NCBI GenBank assembly: GCA_023435025.1
Contig: JAEYSE010000093.1
Coordinates: forward strand, 1 to 64,000
Direction of reading: 5' to 3'
DNA: 64,000 nucleotides
From: Bacillota bacterium
GTDB taxonomy: Bacteria; Bacillota; Clostridia; Christensenellales; CAG-138
Below the pieces are notes generated by a model. It was not told where the DNA came from. It searched no databases and worked only from the letters and a program-made list of their open reading frames with translations. The position numbers and the translations under genes were made by a program. How positions within the stretch are numbered: the first letter of the stretch is position 1; each line of letters begins with the position of its first letter. This document shows, piece after piece, positions 27,411 to 36,073 of the stretch.

Positions 27411-27559
27411 CTTACAATCTGTTCCATCTCTTCCCTGCTCTTTGCGCCGCGTGCCCTGTTGACGATATTCGCGCGCTGCGGGCCCGAAAGCTGGGCAAAA
27501 CGGCGCATAGCGCCCATATTCTGCCCAAGCGCCTACAGCAACCCCTGTGGCATTTCCAT
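27411..27559 (-). pseudogene. Stop-interrupted duplicate of the neighbouring small protein
   Basis: Starting at ATG 27559, or the second ATG at 27553, with GGAGG 8 nt upstream, the frame reads MEMPQGLL, an amber TAG at 27535-27533, and then ALGQNMGAMRRFAQLSG and onward to a TAG at 27411. The stretch after the stop aligns without gaps to the intact neighbour at 27589-27750 (ALSRNKEAMQRF; VRGARTQGEMDDIV versus ARGAKSREEMEQIV). It is therefore a tandem duplicate broken by one stop codon at the position of a Thr. A strong Shine-Dalgarno remains. Read-through cannot be excluded. Confidence 0.75.
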
Positions 27560-27588
27560 CAAGCATCCCTCCGATTTTACTGGCAGCT

Positions 27589-27750
27589 TTACAGCTTGTT
27601 GACGATATCGTCCATCTCACCCTGCGTGCGCGCACCGCGTACACGGTTGAGCACGGTATCCTTTTCCGGGTCCGGAAGGCCGGAAAACCGCTGCATGGCT
27701 TCTTTGTTGCGGGACAACGCAGTTAAAAATTCATCCGGTATTTCAGGCAT
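27589..27750 (-). CDS. Small protein, YdeI/OmpD-associated C-terminal-like
   Basis: 53 residues: MPEIPDEFLTALSRNKEAMQ followed by RFSGLPDPEKD and a basic end with RVRGARTQGEMDDIV. The pattern (ALxxNxxAxxxFxxL...R..GARTxxxMxxIV) is like the C-terminal segment of YdeI/OmpD-associated proteins, here as a free mini-protein. Start chosen at 27750 with GAGGTG 6 nt upstream; ATG two codons earlier is an alternative. It is the intact member of a tandem pair. Confidence 0.65.
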   Translation of the reverse strand: MPEIPDEFLTALSRNKEAMQRFSGLPDPEKDTVLNRVRGARTQGEMDDIVNKL

Positions 27751-27831
27751 TTTCATCACCTCAATCATAGTGTGCGCACATCCCGCAGAGGACATTCGGA
27801 GTTTCAGGCCGTGTTCTTGAATTTCTGTACA

Positions 27832-28467
27832 TTATTCTAAAAACGTTTCATAAATTTCCGACATTTGCTTCATGATCGAAAGGTTATGCAAAATGCCATG
27901 CTGCATTTCCAGCGAATGATCCGCGCCTTCAATGAAAACCAGTTCGCATGCTGCGTCGGCCCTGACCGCGCCAATGCAGGCTTCCGGGAATGTATCATCC
28001 GCAGTACCCATCACGGCTACGGATTTTGTTTGCAGCATGAAGGGAAGTGCGCGCTCCACCGGCGTTAAAAACAAATGCCTGATGTCTGGGTGTTCAAGCA
28101 ATGTGCCCACCATGCCCGCTAGTACCGTGCCCAGGCTTTTGCTGATCAAATAAAGCCTTTTATAGCCCTGCGCGCCCGCCGCTTGAAGTGTTTCAAGAAG
28201 TTCTTCGCAAAACGGCGCGATGTCTTCGGCCGTAAACGACTTTCCCGCCTTAAAAAACCCGTACTCCAGAGCCAGAACGTCAAACCTTTTGTCCCTTGCC
28301 GCCATACCGGCATAATAGAGCAGGGGCAGTTGCACGGTGTAGCCACGGCCGGGAAACAGCACGACAAGCGCCTCCGGCTTCTGCTGCTGCTGATAGAGTT
28401 CGTGGCTGACTTTGCACCCGAATATCGAATCCCGTTCCAGCGCTCTCGGTCTCATACCTTCCCCCAT
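27832..28467 (-). CDS. Alpha/beta-hydrolase fold protein
   Basis: 211 residues. Visible: oxyanion-type VVLFPGRGYTVQLPLLYY, a nucleophile elbow LISKSLGTVLAG (Ser in SxSxG-like KSLG), the acid-bearing VMGTADDTFP and a final His in EGADHSLEM. This is the dienelactone-hydrolase-like serine hydrolase layout. Start is ambiguous between ATG 28467 and ATG 28455; the latter has GGGGGAAGG just upstream. Substrate unknown. Confidence 0.82.
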   Translation of the reverse strand: MGEGMRPRALERDSIFGCKVSHELYQQQQKPEALVVLFPGRGYTVQLPLLYYAGMAARDKRFDVLALEYGFFKAGKSFTAEDIAPFCEELLETLQAAGAQGYKRLYLISKSLGTVLAGMVGTLLEHPDIRHLFLTPVERALPFMLQTKSVAVMGTADDTFPEACIGAVRADAACELVFIEGADHSLEMQHGILHNLSIMKQMSEIYETFLE

Positions 28468-28512
28468 TCCTTTTTCTTACAATACCGCAAGTTCTGCTTT
28501 TGCGCCAGAAGG

Positions 28513-28543
28513 AAATAAAGCAGGCAGGCGTGTTCTGCCTGCC
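28513..28543 (-). terminator. Terminator at the end of the tad-linked transcript
   Basis: On the minus strand GGCAGGC/GCCTGCC (28543-28523) is followed by TGCTTTATTT. It lies 21 nt past the coiled-coil gene's stop and probably ends the long pilus operon. Confidence 0.75.
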
Positions 28544-28564
28544 CAATGGATTTTTTGCAACTGT

Positions 28565-29116
28565 TTATTGTCGGCTGTTATCCCGCACAAAGGGCATCAA
28601 CTTGTCCCGGGGTACGGAAAGCGGCTTGGAGGAAACAGGCTTTGTCCCTTCTTCCTGCGTGAAACGGCGGGAAAGCTGTTCGAATGCAAGAAAATGCTTC
28701 GGCTTTTCACTTTCTCGGATGTTCAGTTCCAATTGGCGCTGCGCTTCGCTGTGCTTTTCCCGTTCTTCCGCAAGTTCCGTTTGCAGCGCCGCCAGCTTGT
28801 GTAAGAGCGCGTCTGTCTCCTGGCGGTGACGCGCAACAAGTTTTTTGACAATGGGCCGGAGTTTTTCCTTCAACGCTTCTTCATCCATAGTAGCCATGGC
28901 GGGTTGTACAGAGTTTTCCCGTGTGGAACTTAGCGTCTCTTTGAGCGCGCGGTTTTCTGCCTGAAGCATGCGCAGTTCCTCACGCAGCGCGTCCGTTTCC
29001 CTGTATAGAACAGTACGCAAATCCAGAAGTGTTTGCGCCTGCTCAGCGGCTATGGCAACAAGCTCAGATCTTCGGCAGCCGCTAAAATCCTTGCGCTCAT
29101 CCGATTGCCTGACCAT
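28565..29116 (-). CDS. Coiled-coil protein of unknown function
   Basis: 183 residues, highly charged. Two long heptad-rich stretches (about 25-65 and 85-150) have Leu/Ala at spacing typical of coiled coils. It has no TM or signal peptide and ends with a basic Ser/Pro-rich tail. ATG 29116 lies inside the last codons of the DUF192 gene (about 20-nt overlap) with GGAGG 7 nt upstream, so translation is coupled. A longer frame to 29212 would overlap DUF192 almost fully and is not supported. As the last gene of the tad-linked transcript it might be a cytosolic partner of pilus assembly; this is inference. Confidence 0.7.
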   Translation of the reverse strand: MVRQSDERKDFSGCRRSELVAIAAEQAQTLLDLRTVLYRETDALREELRMLQAENRALKETLSSTRENSVQPAMATMDEEALKEKLRPIVKKLVARHRQETDALLHKLAALQTELAEEREKHSEAQRQLELNIRESEKPKHFLAFEQLSRRFTQEEGTKPVSSKPLSVPRDKLMPFVRDNSRQ

Positions 29117-29462
29117 TCTCCAGCCTCCCCACTTCCACAATCCGAACCTGCTCGGAGCAGCCAAGCTGCTTCCAGCGGTGTGCGGGCATCTCCAGTACGC
29201 TTGCGCAGCCATGGATATAAAAGCCCATACGTCCGGGCTCCATGGCTTCCTCCACGGAAAGCACGCGCCCCAGCTTATCCAAGTACACCACGTCGATTGG
29301 CTCGCGCATGAAATAGGTGTGAACCTGCGAACACGGATGCAGCAGCAGGCCTTCTTTGATATCCCGCTCGCCCATCAGCCCTTTGAGGCGATGGAAAAAC
29401 CGATCCGCCACGCGGATACGCGCAATCGCCTTGCCGTCAGAATACAGAATCGCGTATTTCAT
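29097..29462 (-). CDS. DUF192 family protein
   Basis: 121 residues. DUF192 features: RFFHRLKGLMGERD, the LLLHPCSQVHTYFMREPIDV block (conserved HPC...H.FM..PIDVV), and YIHGCASVLEMPAH near the end. DUF192 genes often stand beside tad pilus genes. The family has a small all-beta fold and no settled function. Start at ATG 29462 with AGGTGG before it. Confidence 0.85.
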   Translation of the reverse strand: MKYAILYSDGKAIARIRVADRFFHRLKGLMGERDIKEGLLLHPCSQVHTYFMREPIDVVYLDKLGRVLSVEEAMEPGRMGFYIHGCASVLEMPAHRWKQLGCSEQVRIVEVGRLENGQAIG

Positions 29463-29517
29463 AACTCCACCTGTCCAATCCACTTTTGTACATCCCTTGG
29501 GGTTCCGTTTGCCACAA

Positions 29518-30432
29518 TTATTTAAACGTATCTATCACGCGTATGACGGTAGGGCCCAGCAATATGATGAATATTACAGGGAATATGAACCCGACCATCG
29601 GAAGCAGCATTTTTACGGACGCCTTCATGCCCTTTTCCTGCGCGTACTGCTTTCTAGAAAGCCGCAGCTGCTCCGCCTGGGTCTTCAACACTTGCTTAAT
29701 GGGCGTACCCATCTGCTCGGACTGTACCACGGCGGAAGCCAAAGACTTTAGCTCCGCAACGTCATTGCGTTCGCCAAGCTCGGTCAATGCCACGCGGCGG
29801 GGTTTCCCCATCTGAATCTCCATGGCGGTAACTGTCATTTCCTCTTTGAGCGCGCCCGTGAATTTGTCCAAAGCACGCCGTAAAGCAAGATCAAAGCTCA
29901 ACCCTGCGTCAATGCTGACGGTTAGAATATCGATCATATCCGGAAGCTGGTTTTTGATGGAACCTTGCCTTGAGCGTATCTGGAAGCGCATATAGTACAC
30001 CGGTATCAAAAGCCCCAGCATCAGGGCTGCAAGCATCAGCAGCAACTTTACGTATGCTTCAAGCTCCGTGGAGCGCAGCAAAAGCGCCGTAGTTAAAAAC
30101 AGCCCCAATGCGACCAGCACGCGTACCACTAAGAAACCGGAAACGCCGATATACATGCCCGCCATACGCAACTGCCGTTCCATTTTACTGTTGCCGGCGC
30201 CCTCTTTTTTCGGCTTTATCAGGCGGTTGAACGCGTGGCGAAACTGCTTTAACAGCGGTACGATAAACCGTTCATGAAAGTCGGCGTTCAGTTCGTCAAG
30301 AAGCGCCTTATCCGTCTCCACAATGCGCTTGACACGCCGCTCTTTCGCACCCAATATCCTGCGGGGGCGGCTGAACAGCAGCAGGACAAATACAAACGCG
30401 GACATCGCGCTGGTGATGACAAGAAACTGCAT
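29518..30432 (-). CDS. tadC: Tad/Flp pilus inner-membrane protein TadC
   Basis: 304 residues. Type II secretion F-domain protein: an N-terminal TM, a cytosolic basic region, two central TMs (about 105-145), the F domain with DMIDILTVSIDAGLSFDLALRRA and SLASAVVQSEQMGTPI, and a last TM. It pairs with TadB as platform for the TadA motor. Spacing to tadB is 21 nt. Confidence 0.93.
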   Translation of the reverse strand: MQFLVITSAMSAFVFVLLLFSRPRRILGAKERRVKRIVETDKALLDELNADFHERFIVPLLKQFRHAFNRLIKPKKEGAGNSKMERQLRMAGMYIGVSGFLVVRVLVALGLFLTTALLLRSTELEAYVKLLLMLAALMLGLLIPVYYMRFQIRSRQGSIKNQLPDMIDILTVSIDAGLSFDLALRRALDKFTGALKEEMTVTAMEIQMGKPRRVALTELGERNDVAELKSLASAVVQSEQMGTPIKQVLKTQAEQLRLSRKQYAQEKGMKASVKMLLPMVGFIFPVIFIILLGPTVIRVIDTFK

Positions 30433-30453
30433 GCCATATTCCCCCTTCCGTCT

Positions 30454-31377
30454 CTAATATTTAACCGATACGATCTTGCGTATGAGCATGTACCCGATCG
30501 TTTCCATCACCGCGGCGACGATGAGCATGATATGCCCTTCCTGCCGCTGAAACAAAAGTTCCATATAGTTGGGATTCAGAAGCAACAGCATCACGGCAAG
30601 GAACACCGGCATCAACCCGATCACCATGCCGGATATGCGGCCCGTGGAGGTGATGGTGCGTACCTCCTGCTTGACGCGGATACGATCGGTAACCGTCTGG
30701 GCGATATTGTCCAGTACCGCTGAAAGATTGCCGCCCACCTGCTGAGAAATGAGTATTGCCGTTACCATCAGTTTGACATCCGAGCTGGGCACGCGGCGCG
30801 AAAGGTTAAATAACGCCCGCTCCGTGGTGCTGCCCAACTGCAGCTCCCGCATGACGCGGCCAAACTCATTTGCGACTGGCTCTGCCATTTGATCCGCCAC
30901 GGTCTGCATGCCCTGCTGGAATGTCAGGCCGCTTTTTAAACAGTTGCTGACGGTGGTAATGGCCTCGGGCAGCTGCTTTTCAAATGCAATCAGTCGTTTA
31001 TGGCGGCTGTGCCGTACGTAAAACGGCGGCAACGCGAGGCCAATGCCGGTAAGCGTAACGGACACAAACATATGTGCCCCCATCAGCGCGGAAACGGCGG
31101 GCGGGATAAAGGAGAGCACGACCCATATGAGCAAAAACTCCTCCGCCCGCATGGGAACGCCCGCGCTTGCAAGCTGATCCACCAATACGGTAGAGATGCG
31201 GATGGGCACCTTCTTTTCCGCACGCATGCGCTCACGGGAGAGAGGGGCTTTTTCGCCGGAAAGTTTTTCAATACGATCCCCGCTTCTGAGCGCATCCCGG
31301 TATACCCTGCGCAGGAGTATCACACAGAGCGTAAACATCAGGCCCGCCGCGCAGAGCGTCAAAAGTATGCGCTGCAT
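30454..31377 (-). CDS. tadB: Tad/Flp pilus inner-membrane protein TadB
   Basis: 307 residues. N-terminal TM, a basic cytosolic stretch, two central TMs, the T2SSF domain with EAITTVSNCLKSGLTFQQGM and AILISQQVGGNLSAVLDNIA, and a C-terminal TM pair. Same fold as TadC with the usual order tadA-tadB-tadC. It forms the membrane platform of the pilus machine. Confidence 0.93.
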   Translation of the reverse strand: MQRILLTLCAAGLMFTLCVILLRRVYRDALRSGDRIEKLSGEKAPLSRERMRAEKKVPIRISTVLVDQLASAGVPMRAEEFLLIWVVLSFIPPAVSALMGAHMFVSVTLTGIGLALPPFYVRHSRHKRLIAFEKQLPEAITTVSNCLKSGLTFQQGMQTVADQMAEPVANEFGRVMRELQLGSTTERALFNLSRRVPSSDVKLMVTAILISQQVGGNLSAVLDNIAQTVTDRIRVKQEVRTITSTGRISGMVIGLMPVFLAVMLLLLNPNYMELLFQRQEGHIMLIVAAVMETIGYMLIRKIVSVKY

Positions 31378-31404
31378 GTCCTTCCCCTTCCCGTTGTTAA
31401 AAGC

Positions 31405-32739
31405 TTACTGAAACCATTCATCATACACCGGAACGCCGTTGCTGCGGATTTTGGATACGCATTTCGGGTATACCCCGGTGCTTTTAAAACGCCCGTTAAA
31501 GCGCCCCTGCCCGTCCGTGGAGCCGTCGGTTTCAAACACAAATATGTCCTGCATGCTGACGATATCACCTTCCATGCCAGTGATCTCGGTAATGCTGACT
31601 ATGCGGCGGGAACCGTCCCGCAGGCGGCTTTGCTGCACGATAATATCGAGTGCGGAGGCAATCTGGCTGCGGATGGCATAAAGCGGCATATCTACCCCCG
31701 CCATCATCACCATGGTTTCGATACGGGAGATCATATCCCGCGGGGAGTTGGCATGGCCGGTGGTGAGTGAGCCATCGTGGCCGGTGTTCATGGCCTGGAG
31801 CATATCCAACGCCTCGCCAGAACGGACTTCGCCGACTATAATACGGTCCGGCCTCATGCGCAGCGTGTTTTTGACTAAATCCCGTATAGTGATTTCCCCC
31901 CGCCCCTCCAGGTTGGCCGGGCGGCTTTCAAGCGTAATGCAGTGCTGCTGCTTTAATTGCAGCTCCGCAGCGTCTTCTATGGTGACAATGCGCTGATCCG
32001 AAGGGATGTACCCGGAAAGCACGTTTAGAAGCGTCGTCTTGCCGCTGCCCGTTCCGCCTGCCACCATCATATTGAGGTTGCCCTTGACGCAAGCCTCCAA
32101 GAAGCTGGCCATACGCGGGGTCAGCGAGCCGAAATTGATGAGATCGTGCACGGTAAATGGCGTCTTTGAAAACTTGCGGATGGTGATGACCGGCCCCACA
32201 AGCGAAAGCGGGGGGATGATGATATTGACGCGCGAGCCGTCCTTTAAACGCGCGTCCACCATGGGGCTTGCTTCATCCACATGGCGGCCGATGGCGGAAA
32301 CAATCTTTTCTACCACCTGCATCACGGCTTCCTCATCCCGGAAGCGGACGTCGGACAGCTTGATTTTGCCGCCCTGCTCTACAAATACCTGCTTGGGGCC
32401 ATTGACCATGACTTCCGTAACGCCCGGGTCGTTTAAAAGCGCCTCAAGCGGCCCCAGGCCCATGACCTCGTTAAACAGCACCGTAGACAGCCGTGAACGT
32501 TCCACGCGCGTGATGGTATCCGAATATTCGGCCAGCACGTCGTCTATGACGCTTTGCACCTGCGCTGCATCCGGCTCTATGGCGCCTCCGCGCAGCCGGT
32601 CGATGACGGCAGTGCGTACGCGGTCAATGATGAGCAGGTACTGCTCCTGTTTGGTTTCCTCGGCCGTGGCGGTGACTGCCGAGCGCTCCTCGCGCGGGGC
32701 ATCGTCGGTGGGCCTGTTGAGGCGGCTTTGTAAGCTCAC
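31405..32739 (-). CDS. tadA: Tad/Flp pilus motor ATPase TadA (CpaF)
   Basis: 444 residues. Secretion ATPase of the PilT/VirB11 type: N-terminal three-helix region, VMGLGPLEALLNDPGVTEVM, Walker A GGTGSGKTTLLN, Asp box TIEDAAEL, Walker B VGEVRSGEALDMLQAMNTGH and a His box with GSLTTGHANS. Start assigned to GTG 32739, which overlaps the tadZ stop (GTGA) and has GGAGGTGATC as Shine-Dalgarno; a frame to 32829 overlaps tadZ and is unsupported. It powers pilus extension. Confidence 0.95.
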   Translation of the reverse strand: MSLQSRLNRPTDDAPREERSAVTATAEETKQEQYLLIIDRVRTAVIDRLRGGAIEPDAAQVQSVIDDVLAEYSDTITRVERSRLSTVLFNEVMGLGPLEALLNDPGVTEVMVNGPKQVFVEQGGKIKLSDVRFRDEEAVMQVVEKIVSAIGRHVDEASPMVDARLKDGSRVNIIIPPLSLVGPVITIRKFSKTPFTVHDLINFGSLTPRMASFLEACVKGNLNMMVAGGTGSGKTTLLNVLSGYIPSDQRIVTIEDAAELQLKQQHCITLESRPANLEGRGEITIRDLVKNTLRMRPDRIIVGEVRSGEALDMLQAMNTGHDGSLTTGHANSPRDMISRIETMVMMAGVDMPLYAIRSQIASALDIIVQQSRLRDGSRRIVSITEITGMEGDIVSMQDIFVFETDGSTDGQGRFNGRFKSTGVYPKCVSKIRSNGVPVYDEWFQ

Positions 32740-33854
32740 CGGATCACCTCCGATGCAAGCTGGATAAGCTTCCTGCCCAGTGCGGTTCTTGGTTCCTCCA
32801 GTACCACCGGGCGGCCGATGCATTGGCACCTGTCGGCCGTTTTGTCGTCGCGCGGGAGAACATGCGCAGGCATTACGCCCAACACCTTTTGTGCGTCCTT
32901 GATGGAAAGAAAAGCTTTATAATCCTTGTTGTACACATACCGGATCTTTTCCTGCAGCTGCAGCGAGGAAAGTACCGCCTGTGTGGTATGCGCCGCTTTG
33001 ATGGAGCCGATATCCGGCTGCACCACCACAAGCACCTTGTTGGAATTTTCCATGGCGGTGATTGTGGTATCCGCGAAGTTACTTGGAAGATCGATGAATA
33101 TGCAGTCAAAGAACGGACGCATGACGGAAAGCACGCTTTCCACATGCCGCGGCTCCACATATTCCCCGCTTTCGGGGGTGTTTGGGCCTGCAAGGACGCT
33201 CAGCCCGCTGTAATGCTGAACGGTAAAGCCGCGCAGCACATCCATACTGAGCGTACCGCGCTCCTGCGCAAGCTCTGCAATGGTATCCTTGGGTTGCATA
33301 TCAAGGTAGAGCGCCACGTTCGCATACTCCAGGGAAAGATCGATGATGGCGGTCTTTCGCCCTGCTTTCGCGAGCGCCGCGGCCAGGTTGACGGCAAGCG
33401 TGGTCTTGCCTGTGCCGCCTTTGCCGGAATAGACGCTGATCACCTGCGTTTTTTGAATGGGCGCCGTTCCCGAAAGTCCTGCACGCACCTGCTCAAGCGC
33501 ACCGGCACGGCGTACGGCATCTATGATGGCGTCTTCTCCATCCTCATAGGAAACGACCAGCCGTATGCCGGATTTCAGCGCTTCGCGCGTAAGGGACATG
33601 GAGAGCTCCTGGGTTAAAAGCAGCAGTGCACAGCGGGGCACACTCTGGTAAATGCGCTGCGCAATATCAAGCGCGGCGGCGTTTTCATATAAAATAAGCG
33701 CGACGTCGGGCTGCAGGCCTTGGGCCTTCTGTACGCAGGAAGGCCCAAGATCGCCATAACCGACGATGACGATATCCTCGGTGCTTAAAATCCCCTTGAT
33801 GCGGTAGCGCGCATCCTTATCACTGCTGATGACAAATACCCGTAGCTGTTCCAT
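32736..33854 (-). CDS. tadZ: CpaE/TadZ-type MinD-like pilus localisation ATPase
   Basis: 372 residues. An atypical receiver-like N-terminal domain (about 1-125) precedes a MinD/ParA ATPase with deviant Walker A SGKGGTGKTTLAVN (about residue 143), a DLSLEYANVALYLDM switch and FIDLPSN. TadZ proteins position the pilus machinery. It is translationally coupled with tadA by a 4-nt overlap. Confidence 0.92.
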   Translation of the reverse strand: MEQLRVFVISSDKDARYRIKGILSTEDIVIVGYGDLGPSCVQKAQGLQPDVALILYENAAALDIAQRIYQSVPRCALLLLTQELSMSLTREALKSGIRLVVSYEDGEDAIIDAVRRAGALEQVRAGLSGTAPIQKTQVISVYSGKGGTGKTTLAVNLAAALAKAGRKTAIIDLSLEYANVALYLDMQPKDTIAELAQERGTLSMDVLRGFTVQHYSGLSVLAGPNTPESGEYVEPRHVESVLSVMRPFFDCIFIDLPSNFADTTITAMENSNKVLVVVQPDIGSIKAAHTTQAVLSSLQLQEKIRYVYNKDYKAFLSIKDAQKVLGVMPAHVLPRDDKTADRCQCIGRPVVLEEPRTALGRKLIQLASEVIR

Positions 33855-33864
33855 TTAAAATCTC

Positions 33865-34608
33865 CTACGCGACATCCTTGTATTCGTACACCGGATGCAC
33901 ATACACCGGCGGGGAAACTTTATCCTGATCCTCCGAGCCACGCAGCAGGAGGTAGATTTGCTGGTTTTGGGTGGCAAAGTAGAGCTTCATGGCGTCTGAA
34001 GGCGTGAGTTCCACGGTAATGGACGAATACGTGTAGTTGTAATTGGCCTCGGTCTGAGTCTCCACCTGGGGCCGGGCGGCGACCTCCAATATCAGCACAT
34101 TCTCAAGCAGCATCTCAACAGCGGGGATTTCCGTGATTGCGCCTGTTTCTTCATCCTCTTTTGTAGTCACGGTGGTGGCCATGATATCCACATAGTCGTT
34201 TTTATTCAGGTAAAAGCCAACGCCGGAAATCTCATCGCTGGCGAACGTGACGGCGCGCATGCCATCCTTGACAACATAAGAAAGCTTGCCGCCCACCGCA
34301 GTATCGTCTGAAGCGATGCTGCCTGCTTCGATCTGCTGCCCGGCCGGAATGCGGTAGCGGCTCATTTTCCCCACGACATCCTCCAGATTTGTGGCGGCGC
34401 CAGGACTAATCCATTCCACGGCGGTGGTGGTGAGCGTCACCATGTCCGACGTGATCCTTGCGTTTTCCTCTATGGGGACAGTTGATACCACCACAGTGCC
34501 CGTATGTACGACGACAGTCGCCTTTTCTTCGAGCTGCGCGGCATATAAATATACCGCAACCCCGGTCAGCAGCGCTACGAACACGGCTATGATGTATATC
34601 TTCTTCAT
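33865..34608 (-). CDS. cpaB: Flp pilus assembly protein CpaB/RcpC-like
   Basis: 247 residues. N-terminal TM (about 4-24), then a SAF-like domain: VVVSTVPIEENARITSDMV, then VVGKMSRYRIPAGQQIEAG, and a long beta domain ending KLYFATQNQQIYLLLRG. In diderms this protein partners the secretin; here, with no secretin, it may act in the wall or at the machine's outer face. Start at ATG 34608 with AGGGGG 5 nt before it. Confidence 0.9.
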   Translation of the reverse strand: MKKIYIIAVFVALLTGVAVYLYAAQLEEKATVVVHTGTVVVSTVPIEENARITSDMVTLTTTAVEWISPGAATNLEDVVGKMSRYRIPAGQQIEAGSIASDDTAVGGKLSYVVKDGMRAVTFASDEISGVGFYLNKNDYVDIMATTVTTKEDEETGAITEIPAVEMLLENVLILEVAARPQVETQTEANYNYTYSSITVELTPSDAMKLYFATQNQQIYLLLRGSEDQDKVSPPVYVHPVYEYKDVA

Positions 34609-34680
34609 GCATCCCCCTGCGGCTGGAAAAGCCGTTACTATCAACTTCAGTTCATAGATAGGTCTTTTGATGTGGTTCCG

Positions 34681-35073
34681 CTAAACCTTCATTGTGGTCT
34701 TAGCGGATAATAAGAACGTGTCCCCTGGCGTAAATATGACCGCCATTGGCGTAAGGGTAGGGACTGCCTTGGTAACAGCAACGGAAATATCATTCCCGGA
34801 TTTATTGAGCGTGACGGTAAGCGTACCCGGGCCAACCACCATGCCCTGCACAAGCGAGGTTACGTCCGCTGTCAGCGTTGCGTCCTCCGCATGGACGATT
34901 GCGTAGCGCGCGCCCTCCCGGCTGCCGTTTTCCACACTCATCTGGTTGTAAAAGTACCAGCCTATTTCCATGATGCCCATGAGCAGCAACAAAAGAAGCG
35001 GGAGGGTGATGGCCATTTCCACCAACGCCTGCCCACGTTCACGACGTGCCTTTTTATGCTCAACTGCCTGCAT
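34681..35073 (-). CDS. tadE: TadE-like pseudopilin
   Basis: 130 residues. Basic N-terminus, then RERGQALVEMAITLPLLLLLLM, the TadE/prepilin hallmark with a Glu five residues after the processing Gly, and MEIGWYFYNQMSVENGSREGARYA. The rest is a small beta domain. It is likely cleaved by the prepilin peptidase encoded upstream. GGAGGG precedes the ATG. Its message starts after the strong hairpin at 35104-35132. Confidence 0.9.
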   Translation of the reverse strand: MQAVEHKKARRERGQALVEMAITLPLLLLLLMGIMEIGWYFYNQMSVENGSREGARYAIVHAEDATLTADVTSLVQGMVVGPGTLTVTLNKSGNDISVAVTKAVPTLTPMAVIFTPGDTFLLSAKTTMKV

Positions 35074-35103
35074 GGATTTCCCTCCATCCGCATAAAGAGA
35101 ACT

Positions 35104-35132
35104 ACTGCCGCCCGCACGCTGTGCGGGCGGCA
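35104..35132 (-). other. Strong hairpin between flp pilin and tadE
   Basis: CTGCCGCCCGCAC and GTGCGGGCGGCAG form a 13-bp perfect stem with a 3-nt loop. On the minus strand it is followed by TAGTTCTCTTTAT, a poor U-run. It may act as partial terminator or 3'-end protector so that pilin is expressed above the assembly genes. Confidence 0.7.
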
Positions 35133-35153
35133 GCTATTTGGCATTGTCGCAAA

Positions 35154-35342
35154 TTATGTCCCTGCAGTTATGTTGGGAACCTGATTAATGGCTGTTTCCG
35201 CCTCGGAAAAGATCTTCGTAACTTTGGGTCCGAGCGCGATGAGCACCGTTATCGCCGCAACGGCGATCAAACCAAGGATAAGGCCGTATTCTACCATGCC
35301 CTGGCCGTTTTCATCCTTGAGGATTTCGATGAACTTTTTCAT
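35154..35342 (-). CDS. flp: Flp-type major pilin
   Basis: 62 residues, typical Flp prepilin length. Short basic leader MKKFIEILKDENGQG, then MVEYGLILGLIAVAAITVLI, with Glu at position +3 after the Gly15-Met16 junction as required by the prepilin peptidase and the EY pair usual for Flp. The C-terminal part is short and polar. It is the structural subunit of the Tad pilus. Confidence 0.95.
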   Translation of the reverse strand: MKKFIEILKDENGQGMVEYGLILGLIAVAAITVLIALGPKVTKIFSEAETAINQVPNITAGT

Positions 35343-35364
35343 GGTTTTTCTCCTTCTCTAAACA

Positions 35365-36018
35365 TTATTTCAGTACCGTTTGCAACACTGGAAACACCAA
35401 CGTGCTCATCACGCCCAGAGAAAGGTAGGGGCCGACCGCTGCAAAAGATTTGATGGTGCCCCGGCGGGAGAGGTAGAGGTATACGGCATACGCGCCCAAC
35501 GCGAGCGCCATCACCGCCGTTACCTGCAAAAACCCCGCAAACCCAAGGCCCAGCCCAATCACCGTTGCATACTTGATATCCCCCCAGCCGATGTTCATGC
35601 CCATTTTGGATGGGAGCATGAATACGACCGCCGCGATGAGCGCACCCAATAGTTTGCCTGTCAGCTCCTGCGCTGCGCTTCCCCCCGCAACCTCGCCGAG
35701 TATAAATACCAGCAGCAAGGCTACTAAAAGCTCATTGGGGATCCGACGAGTTACAAGATCCACCGCGCTTAAGCACAGCATGATTTCAAACACGCAAGCA
35801 AATTGGATCAACCGAACCGCCCCCGCCGTTTGATTGGCGGCGGCGATGAGCGCCCAGCTCAACGCGCAGACAAACACCCATGCCTCTGCGGAGTAGGTTC
35901 CGCTTAATACGCGGCTCTCGCAGGGTTCCCCTTGGCGGTCACGGACCAGCTTTTTGGCAAGCGCCCGGGTGGGAATTGCCAGAAGCGCCCCGATCAATGC
36001 GAATATGGGTATTGCCAT
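35365..36018 (-). CDS. tadV: A24 prepilin peptidase TadV/CpaA
   Basis: 217 residues with about six TM helices. The two catalytic Asp are in LSAVDLVTRRIPNELL and in NIGWGDIKYA (GxGD type). Start assigned to ATG 36018 with GGAGG 6 nt upstream; the frame extends to 36195 but that part overlaps the riboswitch terminator and is not protein-like. It is the first gene after the tandem riboswitches and should process Flp and TadE-like pilins. Confidence 0.93.
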   Translation of the reverse strand: MAIPIFALIGALLAIPTRALAKKLVRDRQGEPCESRVLSGTYSAEAWVFVCALSWALIAAANQTAGAVRLIQFACVFEIMLCLSAVDLVTRRIPNELLVALLLVFILGEVAGGSAAQELTGKLLGALIAAVVFMLPSKMGMNIGWGDIKYATVIGLGLGFAGFLQVTAVMALALGAYAVYLYLSRRGTIKSFAAVGPYLSLGVMSTLVFPVLQTVLK

Positions 36019-36073
36019 ATTGGGCCTCCTTAGTTGGTTTAGCCTAAGAAGCTTTTCTTTGTTTTTTAAGCAA

